Source of the DNA: Ooceraea biroi
Taxonomy: Eukaryota; Arthropoda; Insecta; Hymenoptera; Formicidae
Assembly (NCBI RefSeq): GCF_003672135.1
Contig: NC_039517.1
Location: 9,076,601-9,140,600 of the forward strand
Reading direction: 5' to 3'
DNA: 64,000 nucleotides
Positions within the stretch are counted from its first letter, which is position 1. Each line of letters begins with the position of its first letter. Under the pieces are notes generated by a model that was not told where the DNA came from, made no database searches, and was given only the letters and a program-made list of their open reading frames with translations. Positions 39,946 through 51,913 of this stretch are shown piece after piece. Both the position numbers and the translations under genes were made by a program.

Positions 39946-39985
39946 TTTCATATAAGATGCTTTCTTCGAAGCATCTTATATGAAA
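39946..39985. other. perfect 17-bp hairpin
   Basis: TTTCATATAAGATGCTT pairs completely with AAGCATCTTATATGAAA across the 6-nt loop TCTTCG. There is no T-run immediately after it, and a bacterial-type terminator makes no sense in this context. It may be a foldback repeat remnant. Confidence 0.85.
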
Positions 39986-41082
39986 AATTCCCAAACGTAC
40001 GTTATTATCAAAAAAGTATCGTGGGTAGTTACATGCTGTGTAGTGTGGTTCGAGTTTTTAGATAATCTCTTCCTTGTGCACTGAATATGCGATGAATATG
40101 TATGCCACTATTGCCTCGCAGGGATGATCGTCGAGTTTGCCATACCAAAGTTCTCGTACCAAAGTCTCTCTAGTCTCCGTCAGGAGCAATTCTAAATTTT
40201 GATTAACGATACCCTTTGCTCAAACGTGCGTTTCTTGCTCCACGCGCATCTTGAACATCGTGCTCTACAGATTCGAGCGGTAGACATTGGTCGCTCGATC
40301 ATCTTTGTTAAAATGCAATCCTTTCCAGACACGCGCGCCGTAATTCTCGCGATGTGGCGTCATCGGACGGCAAACGGTCCATCCTCCAAATCGCTTTACC
40401 ATAGCGAAAAAGAATCTTCTCTCTGCGGGAGAGCTCGTATATCGCGCTACCTCAGCTGGCGCGAGGAATCGTTTATTATTTACGCAGTCGGGGAGAACGT
40501 TCGTCCTACTTCGGTGCGACAGCAACTGCAACTGCGCAGCATCCAGGCAATTCCTGTTTGGCCATTTCCCTCTAGTCCCCTTTCTCTCGCATCGCTTTTC
40601 ATTCTTCTATGCGCTCGTGTCATGAGAGACGTCAATTAGCCGGCGTCCAGCCAACCTTCTGTCGGGATAAGAAGCGACAGCAGAAAAATTTCATTGCGGT
40701 TATTCTTGTATTGTTTGCGGTTTGAGGCTTGAGAGACACCTTATACGTGACATCGCAACCGTCGATCACGAAATTGTTCTACATGTACGATCTATCTTCA
40801 TCGACGTGAAGTGTTCGTGCCAAGCTCGTGAACGTCCCAACGGCAAATGCGTCTACTTGGAAAATGTACACACAAAAAGAACATTCTCGACTCTCTCGGA
40901 GAGAAAAATCAGCTTACACGCGAGTCGATCTATCGATCTACGCTCAAGTGTAGCTGCCGGTCCCGGTAGGAATCAAACACTCCCGGCAAAGACTCTCGAA
41001 CTACTCGGCATCCATAATTCAAGCCGAAGGAGATCCGCTACTAGTAAACTTTTTCGTGTAAGTGTCGAGAACAGCAGTTCCA

Positions 41083-41109
41083 GACGACGACGACGACGAC
41101 GACGATGAC
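41083..41109. repeat. (GAC)n trinucleotide repeat
   Basis: Eight to nine GAC units, interrupted once by GAT. In one frame it encodes an arginine run at the end of a 128-codon open frame (40722-41108) that has no ATG start and is not called. Confidence 0.95.
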
Positions 41110-44100
41110 GCTGACTCACGGTAAAAGAAAGAGAAACTCGAGCGAGTCAGGTGGCTCAATGGGATATTAACCGTCAGACTAACTGTATTAAATAACGGTT
41201 TGTTGAAAAAAGGAGAAAGATGTAAAAGTTACAAATCTCTGTTCTACTTTCACCGTTCTCTTTCTTTGTCAATTTGATGTCCAAGATTCGATTCAAGAAA
41301 TTCCGATTTCGTCGAGGATGAGGTGCTGCGAACTGCTGCGCGCGTAGTCAATAGTAGCAAATCCGACGTCGGTCGATTCGCACGACTGTAAAGGCAGCAG
41401 TGCATGTCGCCCTTCGGCTGCCGTGCGGAAGGCCGTGTGTGAGGACGCTAAAAAGGATACGAGGGGAACTTGCTCCTGTGGAAGCCCGATATGGCACGGA
41501 ATTAGCGAACAGAATGATGAAGGGGTGCGACTACATGGTAGAGAGTGGACGCAGCGTTCAATTGATTTCCATTTGGTGAAAGAATGTGATTTAAGCGGCG
41601 GCGGATGGAATTCAGCGAAAACGACGAAAGAGGAAATGCACGTTTTTAATTCATTTAGTCGCGAGAGGAGCAAATTAACGAGAGGATAAGAGATATACAT
41701 TTTTGCGCGATAAAAAATATATAGGCGAGGTGTGATTGGACATTAAAGACGATACAGAGTTAAATTTACCAAGAAGAATCGCGATATTAGCATTCTTCTC
41801 AAATAATAGATATCGTTGTCACACAGTGTCCTTATCGCAGTTTAATGACTATGGAACGGATCCAATCGTCGAAAAAGGCAGGCTTGCGAAAGCCGAGGAG
41901 AAACACGAAAGCGCTTTAAGTGCCGCAAAGTGCTCCTTGTTTCCCCGCTTTCCCGTTCCGGCTTCTTTCGTAGTGAGATAACGAGAAATTTGAGAGAAAT
42001 CGCATTCCGCGACGTCGATGGACATTTCCTCAACGTTGAAATTAATCTCCAATAATTAACTTACTTCGCTCTTGAGCTCCCGAGTACTCGTCCTCGATAA
42101 TCACGGGACTTCTATAAAGCTCAAATCGCTCTCCTCGATACTCCTCCGGCTTCTTATGAGATTCGGATCCCACTGACTAATTCGTCGGCGATTGATGATC
42201 ATATCGTGCGGACTCGCGCAATTCCTTTTCAGAGTTCTTCGTGGATACGAAACTTTTCCAATTAAATAATATTTCAAGTGGTGTGCAACGCAAGAATGAT
42301 CCGAAATTCCTTCTGATTAAATGACATCGATATCTTCTTTAAACTGCTCTTACGAGCTATTAAAACGTTACTCATTAAAAGGTCAGAGCATGTTTATCTA
42401 TCTTGTTTTTACAAAACGCCACTGATCGATGCAGGATTATATTTTATTTGCACTTTGCGTGAGAATAATGCGAGTGAATTTGACAGAAGTGTATCGTGAT
42501 GCATTTTGCGAGAGAAAGCTGAGCAAGCTTTTCAGGAAAAGTAAGAGTTAATAAATCACCATTTAAAGAGAAAAACATCGTTGATACATTCGCGCCATGA
42601 TATTCAGACAAGCATTAAAAAAATTTACAGCAATGTCCTAATAAATTACAAAGTCGCAGAAACGTTACAGACCGTTTCGCGCTCACCTCGGTAATATTCT
42701 TGCTCCAGAATTACGAAATATTTATCAAGCCTGGAGTTTCCTGGAGTTTATACCCAACCGTTGGAAATAAAACTAATTATCCCGGCGCGAATCATCATCA
42801 GAGTATCTCTGGTTGGGATATAATTCTCCGGGTCGAGGGAGGAGGATCGAGAGTAAAATCGTGTAGCGGACCACTCCAGGGAGTCCTCTGCGGAAAGGGC
42901 TGCAGAACGAGAGAAGAAGCGACAGCGACTGGACCTGGCCGAGCGCGACGCTACGCGACGCATCGCGCCGCGCCGTCGGGATGTTTCTTGCGCGAAAACG
43001 TGGAAACGCCGGCACCACGCGGCCAGGGATTCCGATTAGTCTGGTTTCTCGAATTGGCCGCCTTCCCATCTCGCCCAGACGCGCCCGGAATTTCGGGGAG
43101 ACACCGTACGTAGGACCGCGTCACGTCGTACACGTCAGCAATGTCGACGAATTCGGGATCTATTCTTGGCGGACAATTCACCGATGTATTCGCAAAGAAC
43201 TCGCGAAGAAACTTAATTCCAAGTTCAGGAAATGTGCCGGCCGACACGGAAAATTGCGAGGATCACGGTATTCGAAACGTAGAGCAATGGTCCAAAAACG
43301 TGAACTTTGATCTTTCAAGATTTTCCGTACGTCAAGATAACTCGAAGAAGTTGAAGAGAACTTCGGAGTGTCTTTGCTTCGGTTGCATGTTTTCTTGCTG
43401 GAACAGAAGGATTTAAATCGGTGTAATTTCCGTGCAATCCATCATTTGTCTATGTTGAAGTCGTAACACGTTTAAGTATCGTAAAATAAAAGCGCGGTCG
43501 TAATCCGTTATTTCTACGAGGCAATAATAGTTGCATCTTGTTTAGGTATCGTAAAGCGAGGATGCGAAGAGGAATTTTATCGCGACGAGTAGAAATGACG
43601 CGATTCCACCGTTCGTTGGACGATTCCCCAAAAGGATGACGGTTCCGTATTATTCCCGTAAATCCGCACTATGATGCTCGCCATAACCCGCCAGGGAAAT
43701 CGCAGAGGAGCCCTCGAGCACGTTGCTACACAACCGTCTTCAAGGTTATCGATCCTCGAGGAGGTCCATGTCGTACGTCGAGAGGAGGGCAGATCGACCA
43801 TGAGAATTGCCCGCCGTCCTAAATCTCCACTTTAGGGACCCTTGAGAATCGACCCTTGAGAACTCCCCTCCCGTGATCGATGTTCCGTGATGTTTTATGT
43901 CAGTTTTTCCATCTCAAAGTTATTTTTAACCAACTATACTGTTTTTAAAAGCGTCTGATCTTATACGAGTACCAACATCTCACAGCTCCAGCAGAGGATC
44001 AAAATCATACGGTCACCTGAGTGTTGAGGTATCACACCGCGGTATCAATTTAGTGCTGTCAAATGATCAAGGTTGACCCGGTTCTCCACCGAGACGCGAT

Positions 44101-44135
44101 AAGCGTCAGCGCGATACAAAACGCTGGTTCACGCT

Positions 44136-44181
44136 AAAACTCCAAACGGCCCCGCTGACGGGGCGAAAACTCCAAATGGCC
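44136..44181. repeat. direct repeat flanking a GC hairpin
   Basis: AAAACTCCAAACGGCC (44136) recurs as AAAACTCCAAATGGCC (44166) with one mismatch, exactly 30 bases later. Overlapping the end of the first copy and filling the gap is a 6-bp stem with a 4-base loop: GCCCCG-CTGA-CGGGGC (44149-44164). Confidence 0.8.
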
Positions 44182-44199
44182 AAATAATAAATCAAGCCC

Positions 44200-45130
44200 G
44201 CGGTCGATGTGGCGAGTAAGACCGAGAGGGATGATGGCCGAGGAGAGATGCCAGGGGAGTGAACGGTGCGGGGTCGAAGATCACGATGGAATTAGGCGGC
44301 GCGGCGGCAAGCGGAGGTGGTGAACGCGCCGCGCCGCTACGCGAGAGACCGGAGGGTTGACCATTTCGGGAGAGGGTTGCAGGTGGCGGCTGATCGATGC
44401 AACAGCAGCGCCATCAACCGCGTCGCTGTTCAGCAACGGGGAGACGGTGGAAGACGACCACCATCGCCGGCATTTTCTTCTCCCTCTTCTCGTTTATTCC
44501 CCTCGCCCCCTGTCTCGTGAGTCCTCTTCCTTCCCGCCTTATCTCACGGTCGCTTTTCCGGCTTCCTCGCTCCTTCCCTCTTCCGCCCCCGTCCATCTCT
44601 TTTCCTCCCCCTTTAATGTCTTCCATATACGTCCGTGTGCGCGTTCACTGTGAACGTGTCACCGCTCCTCCATTCCTCGTTATCCTTCGCGCTGTTTCCC
44701 TACGTTTCTCTCCAGTGCGCTCTTCACCACCAACCAACCCCTCCGACCAACCCTCCACCGAACCCTCCCGGATCCTCGCATTCTCCTCAGTGTACTACGC
44801 GCGTACTAACCGTGCGGCGCACGTCGGCCCATCGCGGGACTCCGCGCGACCCTCTTCGCGCGCGCGCTTTCACCCTCCACACAAGAGGGTTGCTTTGGCA
44901 TCACTCTCCGGCTATCTCGCAGGCTCAGTTCTCGCCTGGAGACCGTCCGGTGCGCAGGTGATCCGGGGACCATCCATCGTCGAACCCGGGATTCGCCCGT
45001 CGCGATGACGCGCCGACCCGCCACGAGGCGGCCGCGAAACTCGCGCGTCCAGGACGAGGTGTCAATCGTGCTTTTCGTGCTGCGAGATCACCCCTTGCCC
45101 TTTCTTCGCCCTGCCCCGTTCTTGGCGCAG
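44200..45130. other. GC-rich island, possible promoter or leader region
   Basis: This stretch is strongly GC- and CpG-rich against its AT-rich surroundings. It includes a pyrimidine-rich run at about 44455-44625. Several short ATG frames begin near 44233 and 44286, and all stop within 35 codons. A 203-codon frame (44397-45008) lacks codon bias and is low in complexity. TCAGTG at 44787-44792 resembles an initiator, but no DPE stands at +28. A promoter with a leader exon is plausible. Nothing proves it or gives its strand. Confidence 0.3.
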
Positions 45131-47175
45131 ACCGCTGTGGCTGGCTCGTTTTAATGCGGTTGATTGTGTCTCGGTCGTGGGAATTCGCATTGCTGCTCAT
45201 CTGTTCTTGTTGATCGAATCCAATAAGATTAAGGAAAAACTCGGGCAAACAGTGCAATTTCGGAATTAGGTTGTTACATGACTGTGAGTTTTATTGTTGA
45301 AGCTAATAGCTTGACAAGAGTATAGGAAGAGTGCCCGCCCGGTAGGTTAATTATTTCGCTCGCGAAAGAAGCGCAATTTTTATGTTGGAAATAAATTGTT
45401 TTCCTTCAATCTGAGAAATTACATAACTTGAATCTGTTACTTGTTTTATCATGGCACGTTTTATAACAACTATTTTATTAACGAACAGAAAAATTGAAAG
45501 ACGTAGAGAGTTCCAGAGAAGATAATTTTACAGAATCATGATCACGTGGGTGTTGTCACATATCTTGATTTTATCATTTTTTCTTTGAGCTCCTTTTCTC
45601 ACATAGAATCACCAAAATAATTATACATTTCTATGATAATTCCATGAAGATATATATTTCGCGTTCAATTTTCGTACTTATCTCTTATAAAAAATTATTA
45701 ATTAGCATATTCACAAGTTGCATCCGTCTTTGCAGTCTTCAGAAATTTTTTTACGGATTAAACGTATATCAGAGAGAAAAGAACCGAGTTAGAGAGTATT
45801 AAGTTGTCACATTGAGATACCTTTGGTAATTTACTACACGAAGCGTTGCACGTGGATAGATGGAATATCACAAATGTCTCGATCACGTGGTTGCTATAAT
45901 CTACCGAGATTATACTGCTTGGATCAGCGTCGATGCAATTCGGAGCATCAACATCGACTTAATCTTAATCAAGGCTTAGATGGGCGATTTCAATAGCTGA
46001 TTGGTTAATTTCGGAATTAATCCACGATTGCACTTTGACCTTTGCCCCCGATCGATCGATGTCAATAGCTTGTTATGTGCCATTTGTTTTAACACGTATT
46101 ATCTACTCGTATCGGAATACATAGAATGTTGGTAGATAATTATTAGAAAACTTTATCTGCCAACGACTTTGGTTTGAACTTTTTATCAAGTATGCTGAGA
46201 CCACAAACTCATCCTCGGCAAAATACTGCATTGGAAGGCACAGAAGGGACGCAAGGTTACACACACTGACGTCGTGGCGTCATCCTCTCTCGCGGAGAAA
46301 CTTTTTGTTTCCACCCTCGCAGTCTTCATGGTTGGCGATCGAACGCGTCTTGGCAGGCTCGATTTTCCGGAAAACGACCGGATACCCGGGGCGTTCCAAA
46401 TAGAGTTCGTAATCAAAGTTCCGAGTTAAACCATTAAAATCGAGTTCACCCGTTCGCCGACTCTCGCGACGGCGCGCGTTAATCCGTTCTGCGGAACTTA
46501 TTTTAAAATTAGGTCCTCGACGAGGGAAATTGAGGTGTCAAGGATCGCGAGATGAACAAATGGCTCGTAAAATTCATTACGTGGCAATTTAATGAAGGAT
46601 TGATGCTCAAGTCGCGCTACCAATTTTCATGGACAAACTTGAGATGGTATTACCATTCAGTATGTATCAAAAGAGAAGATATTCTCTACTCACATCAAAG
46701 CAGGACATCATAAATTCGAGTAAAAAGCCATGTAATTTCTATGACGCTGCATGAAAACGTAAAAATTCGCTGTCGAGTCGTATTGCTTATGCTATTATAA
46801 GCAAGTATAACCGCCTTCTTGCGAGAGACGCACGTCTCTTCAAATATCAAGCAGAATTTAAAATGGTATCAGCGAAATATACTCAAACGAATCTACTTTT
46901 CTATTTCGAGTCCTTTAATTAAACCTCAGGCATATGTAATAATAGAGCGAACGTAATTATCCGAAGCTTTACACATCCATTACAGACGTCCAATCGTCCG
47001 TGGAATAAAATTAATTTCGCTGTCTTTGTTTCATTATTCAGTTCGGCTTATGTCCATCCTCGTCTCGGGGACGGCAATTAACATAATGAATTTCGGTTGG
47101 ATCGCATGCTTATGTCTCTCGCCATTTATCCTTCACGTACGTACTGAGTCCTAAGCGTTGGTATTAAGCACATGG

Positions 47176-47193
47176 CGAATCTCGCGAGATTCG
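47176..47193. other. perfect 18-bp palindrome containing TCTCGCGAGA
   Basis: CGAATCTCGCGAGATTCG is its own reverse complement. The core TCTCGCGAGA also occurs at 3047-3056. In mammals this core is a promoter motif bound by BANP. A role in insects is not established here. Confidence 0.8.
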
Positions 47194-50110
47194 TCGAATA
47201 ATAGGCGCTGCTAAATTAGAGCGACTACTCGGTGTCTCGCTTGCGATACACGCGCTCAGAGTAAGAGAGGTTGCGGGATTATTCAATCGTTTATCCTTGT
47301 CAGTCGAGCCAGCTCGTTCGTTTTCGTCTCGGATGTCTCGTGACAGAGATCCTTCACTCTCCGAATGATTCCCATTTTATCCCGTTTTATCCACGATGTC
47401 GGCCTCTTTCAGAATGTATTTCTTTCAACCCTCTCGGGATTTTATTGACGGTTACATTTTATCACGGCTGTTATTCATCGCTACGTAGCGCGAGCGGCTC
47501 ATCTGCGATATCTGCGCTTTCGCAGCTTTTGTCGCACTGTGGTTTTCTCGCTGATGCAAGTAATGAAGCGTATGCATTACAGATGCGTCTCGTAACGGAT
47601 ATGTCTAAAGCGAAAATGAGGATGTTCTGTGTGCACTAGATGTCCGCAGAATGACGCACCATTGTACCCATGTAGTGTCTGACTTTGACAGAAGCTCGAT
47701 GATTCGTTCGCCAATCGGCAAGGCCGACTCGCCGTCGGCAATTGCTTTCACGCATGAACGTGAATCGCTTAGCCTGCAGTGAAGCATACGTAGTTGTTTG
47801 CCGCGAAGTCGACTTCCGGTTTTCTCGCGCTGTAACTCGGCGTGCGCTGCAGGTTTTCATAGAAAATATTTAATATTTTGTTAAGCTATATTCACGGAGT
47901 GCCCCATAAAGCTTGGTATCACACTCGGACAACATATTCTTTTTCAATAGAAATCTTTTCAGGCGTTAATATAGAGAGAGAAAATTTAAAACATTAAATA
48001 TATATAATGTTTTTATTAAAATTATTAAAATTTTCATGCAGAGGAAGTGTCTGAAAACATCCGAGTGTACGTAATCGGTATTAACCGATTCAATCAATTT
48101 TCTTCTAACATTTTTCTCATGGATGAATGGCATGGTGAAAAGATGCTCGCTTCGTCGATCGTGACGGAAACGGCTGATCTTCCTCGCACGATTGAGAACC
48201 GTTGTATTCGGGAATCCTCGAGTATCCCGTCTTCTCCTTAATGGCCGATGCGGTTGGCAACGGTACAACGATGATCGTTTGACGGAATTATGTGCATGCT
48301 AAGTGTGTGTGCACAGCGAAAGGTTTTTTGCACATCGCGATGCATTGCATGTAGCGATAAATTATAAAGTTTCTCAAGCCGCAGCGTAGACTGTTTTTCC
48401 TACACGAAACCGTTCGATTCTCTCGGTTCCTCCCAAAATTTGTACTCGAAATGCATACAAGAATGTGCAAGGCATTTCCATCCATCTCGGAAATCGGTCA
48501 TTCGCGCGATGTTTATTCGCGTTAAACGTGGCCGCGTCGATATTGCGGGAGAGAAGCGGATGATTCCGCATTTATCATGATGCTCGTTAACGCACGCATC
48601 AAAACGCCAATTAATGGCTGCGCTGCTCGCGAGGCGGAAGACTGGCCAGATAAATCCGCGCGGGATCCTCCAACGCGCTATTAATATTATTGCATCACTA
48701 CTGTGTTAACAATCAAATGCGATTCACTGTGGATATGGATGTGGATTTAATTGAACGATGCATGATTACGTTTGTCATGATATCATATTGCCGAGATCAT
48801 TGCTGAATCGATTTCCGCTGCGGATTTAAGCCATGGTCTGCGAGTAAAAGTACAATATTTCGCAGCAGAAGTATGGCGTTCGAAAAAGCGCGGAACGCGA
48901 GACCGAATTCGCGCTCGTTTCCTGCTATTGACGGTGATTCCGTTCTCTCTAAGATGCATTTATCGCCAACCTTTTGTCAATTGATCAGATATATAATTAA
49001 CGTTTCAGAAGCTATAATATATTTACGTTAAATTATACATCCAATTTGCCGATTTTCAGTTCAGCTTGGCAATAAGTTTAATTTTACTCCGAATGAGCGA
49101 TTGTCAGCTATTAATCGAGTACGTATTGTATAACACAGCCCCGTGAACAATCCGTTTAACGAGCATGCGGCGCAGTGTCATTAAATTCGTTCTGATAATT
49201 TTCCATATGCGGGAAACGCATGGCATACGCGACGCAAATCGCGCAAATACGCGAGCCCCGCATATCCGCGTCCACATCTGCGGTAGAAATACCTCGCATA
49301 CCCACGCGGCAAACTAAATTAACAGCATGCGGCGTAATTTTAGCGTAATGCAAATCGATAACGCCGCGGTGCCCCCGCGTCCAGCCCCGCGCACAGAACG
49401 TCACGAAATCCCGCTTTATACGGGTCCCGCGACATTTCACGTCGGCGGAACTATCGCGGCCGAGGCTGTAAATTTTGCAAACGGCTGGCAGCCGGCCAGA
49501 CATTTTTATTACGGCCCGTGCCCGGCGTATAATGCTCTCGCGACCATGTGCGCCCTACGTTAGTTAACTAACACCATGGCTGTGCACCTCCAAGCTCTCG
49601 TCACGGCCGCATCCACGTCATCTCATCTGCGATGGAGCCTACCGCTTTTTACCAGTACCCTCGCTGCAGCTTCTCGATCGCCGTGTTCTCATGCGACGTC
49701 ATTCGCGCGAATACGTTTCTGCTTCTGCGATTATGTGTCGGCGCAGTCCGCTCTGACATTCTCTCGAAATCCAGGATTAGCTCTCGATGTTCCGTCTACT
49801 TGTAGATCCCACCGTATGATCTAATAAATGTTCGTGATAAAATAGCTAGTGGAAATAGGAGTGGAATCAGATAGGAATATAGACAGGAAACTGGAGATGC
49901 CGGAGAGATGCGATTTTGACTTTTATCGAGTAGCTCGCCGTGGGGATCGTTCCGAACGATCACCTTTATAGAACCGTCACCATGGAATCCACCTTCTAAT
50001 GTCGTAAAACGATAACTATGAAACACGAGCCAGCCTCGGCAGCGACGCGAAGGCCGACGAACCGCGAGCCGAGCCCGACGCGTAACCCTCTACCGATCGT
50101 TCCTTCTCAG

Positions 50111-50200
50111 GTACTCGGCTAAGCTACGAGTTCTCCATCCCCGAACCGGATCCGGACAAGCGGATCGCGACGCGATCGGTTCTCCACCTGGCAACGCGAT
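50111..50200 (+). CDS. candidate internal coding exon C, phase 1 at both ends
   Basis: A strong acceptor (CTCTACCGATCGTTCCTTCTCAG) ends at 50110. Skipping two bases, the frame reads TRLSYEFSIPEPDPDKRIAT and on to LATR, with almost all codons ending in G or C. It leaves one base before the donor CGAT|GTAATG at 50201. The 90-bp exon has phase 1 on both sides, so it can be included or skipped without shifting frame. The incoming leftover base from exon A (T) gives Cys and from exon B (G) gives Gly. Without splicing, the frame ends at a TGA at 50233. The donor is only moderate (T at +5). The acidic/proline stretch IPEPDPDK suggests a disordered region. No family is recognised. Confidence 0.45.
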
Positions 50201-50389
50201 GTAATGTCAATTGTCGAGTAGTGGAGTTGCCGTGATAACGCTCTCGGAAGAGTAGAGAGAAGACCAACAGGAACGACGATGAACGGCGAGCGAGACTCGT
50301 GATTGTCTCGTGGACGACGGAAGGACAAGACAGAAGAGGACCACGAGGAGCGGCCGGTCCGGTGGGGCCCCGGCCATGGGGGAGACAGC

Positions 50390-50718
50390 ATGTTCTCCGA
50401 GCTGTGCAGGGAGACCCTGCGGAAGGCAGCAGTGTGCTACAGTTCTGCTCGTGCAGGAAGTCCATCACCATCGCCACCAACGTCTCCGCCGTCATCACCC
50501 GCCAAGGAGGCAAAGACTGCTGCCAACACTGACCTGGCAAATGTCCGTGATGCCGGCCACGAGGGAACCCACCGAGACCACCAACACCATCATTCAGGGA
50601 CCACCGGCGGAAGACGGGCGACGTCGCCGGCCGGAAACGCCGCCGGCGAGCCGAGGGACTTGGACAGATCGGCCGCGACCGATCGCCCGAACGACTTCAG
50701 GGAGTACGTTTACATCCG
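50390..50718 (+). CDS. candidate coding exon D (Ser/Pro-rich), frame uncertain
   Basis: ATG at 50390 (MFSELCRETLRK) opens a frame running to 50718, where two donors compete: GGGA|GTACGT at 50704 and TCCG|GTGCGA at 50719. Both leave phase 2, matching the one-base start of exon E. The predicted peptide has a low-complexity SPSPSPPTSPPSSP stretch, then a His-rich (HQHHH) and Asp/Arg-rich tail, as in disordered N-terminal regions. Caution: the G/C-ending wobble bias moves between the three plus frames along the block, strongest in a second frame at about 50440-50527 and a third after 50530, and the minus strand shares those wobble positions. An indel in the sequence, a decayed exon or a wrong strand are all possible. 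No exon C to D joint is evident. Confidence 0.3.
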
Positions 50719-51913
50719 GTGCGAAACTGACATTGGTTCATTACACTGAACGCTCTTCGGGAACCGGTCGAGCATCGACGGTTGCTTGTTTCGTCGGAAT
50801 CCGTGGTTACGTTCTGCTGGGACATTTTTTGATCAGGAAAAACGGAGTCGTGTGGACAGACAGTTAGTGTTTTAGCTCCAATGTCTAATTGTCAAAGTTC
50901 ACAAGAATTCAATTTGGGGTTTGTTATCTTTTGTTACGTGGGAGAATATTTGTCACGATTGTAACATATTTTATAATTGCCCATATTTAATAATTAAACG
51001 ATTTATATGTATAAAAACGTATAAAAAGATTTCATATTGACGCACGATATTGTAGAGTCAGTAATGCTATTTTTCTTTTCACATTTGATAGCATTCATAT
51101 TCCTGGAATATTTCCTGAAATATCAGTCTTTCATATCCTGAAATATCAGTTTTAGTTTAGTTAACGAAAACACGACAACCGGAAAATTGTCTGCTCGTCA
51201 TTTTCGTGAACAATAGCACCGCGCGACATTTTCGTGACGCAATGGTCGATGCTCGCATTGGATTCATCGATTCGTTATCCCAGCTTGACGTTGTCATCTG
51301 AGAAAATTGATCGATCACACGCGTCATTCGCGCGCGTGAAGCCCGATGTCCATTTCGCCCACTACCGTTTCGTCAGACATTCGAGATTAGCCTAAACACC
51401 TCATCATCGAGTAAAATCACTAACATGGGCGCAGTATCGTAATTTCAAGCGAAATTTGTTAGATAAGCTTAGAGGTGCAAATTTGCAATTCGTGATTCGA
51501 TACTGCGATAAATATTTAATAGAAACGGAGATGGTTCGTCGTGATTCCCGTTATAATCCGAGCTGTTTGCATCCAATCTCGCTGTAATCACTACTGAATC
51601 GGCACTTTACGTGGCTCGAATGCATTTACCTTGCCAAATATCACATTGCGCAGCAATAACGCAATAGTAAACAACGATTTCAAAAATTATTCACATACGA
51701 CACGATGAAATAATTACTCGACGAAAATAAACAAATCAATATGACACGTATGCTCGTATTATGCGAAGAATCGCTGCAATATTAATCTCACGATTCGGAT
51801 CCATTCGGTATTCGCAACTCGCACTGAATTTCACATAAAAAAAAAGGATTTCGAGGAGAAAGTTTCTCTTTTTGGATACGTGGATACGCGACGTAAGTGT
51901 AACGTACTCCCAG
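50719..51913. other. short intron between candidate exons D and E
   Basis: AT-rich sequence with no coding signal. It contains a near-repeat of TCCTGAAATATCAG at about 51112-51151. Its ends are the proposed donor of D and acceptor of E. Confidence 0.4.

Larger units (their letters stand above)
31741..50110. other. long intron-like stretch with a recursive splice site
   Basis: No exon could be supported with confidence. The stretch holds the recursive splice site at 35012/35013, simple repeats at 34120, 37645 and 41083, hairpins at 39946 and 47176, and GC-rich islands at 42850-43280 and 44200-45130. A frame near 42890-43060 is Arg/Glu-rich (EREKKRQRLDLAERD) with fair codon bias. It follows a weak acceptor (CCACTCCAG, ending about 42878) but has no clear donor and is not called. 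Confidence 0.55.

Noticed and set aside
42890..43060. Arg/Glu-rich frame (EREKKRQRLDLAERD) in a GC island
   Set aside because: Weak acceptor, no convincing donor before the stop, and three overlapping frames of similar length.
44397..45008. 203-codon plus-strand open frame, the longest in the window
   Set aside because: Low-complexity Pro/Ser/Arg/Leu composition in a GC- and pyrimidine-rich island. No codon bias or motif, and several equally open overlapping frames on both strands. The GC content alone explains the lack of stops.
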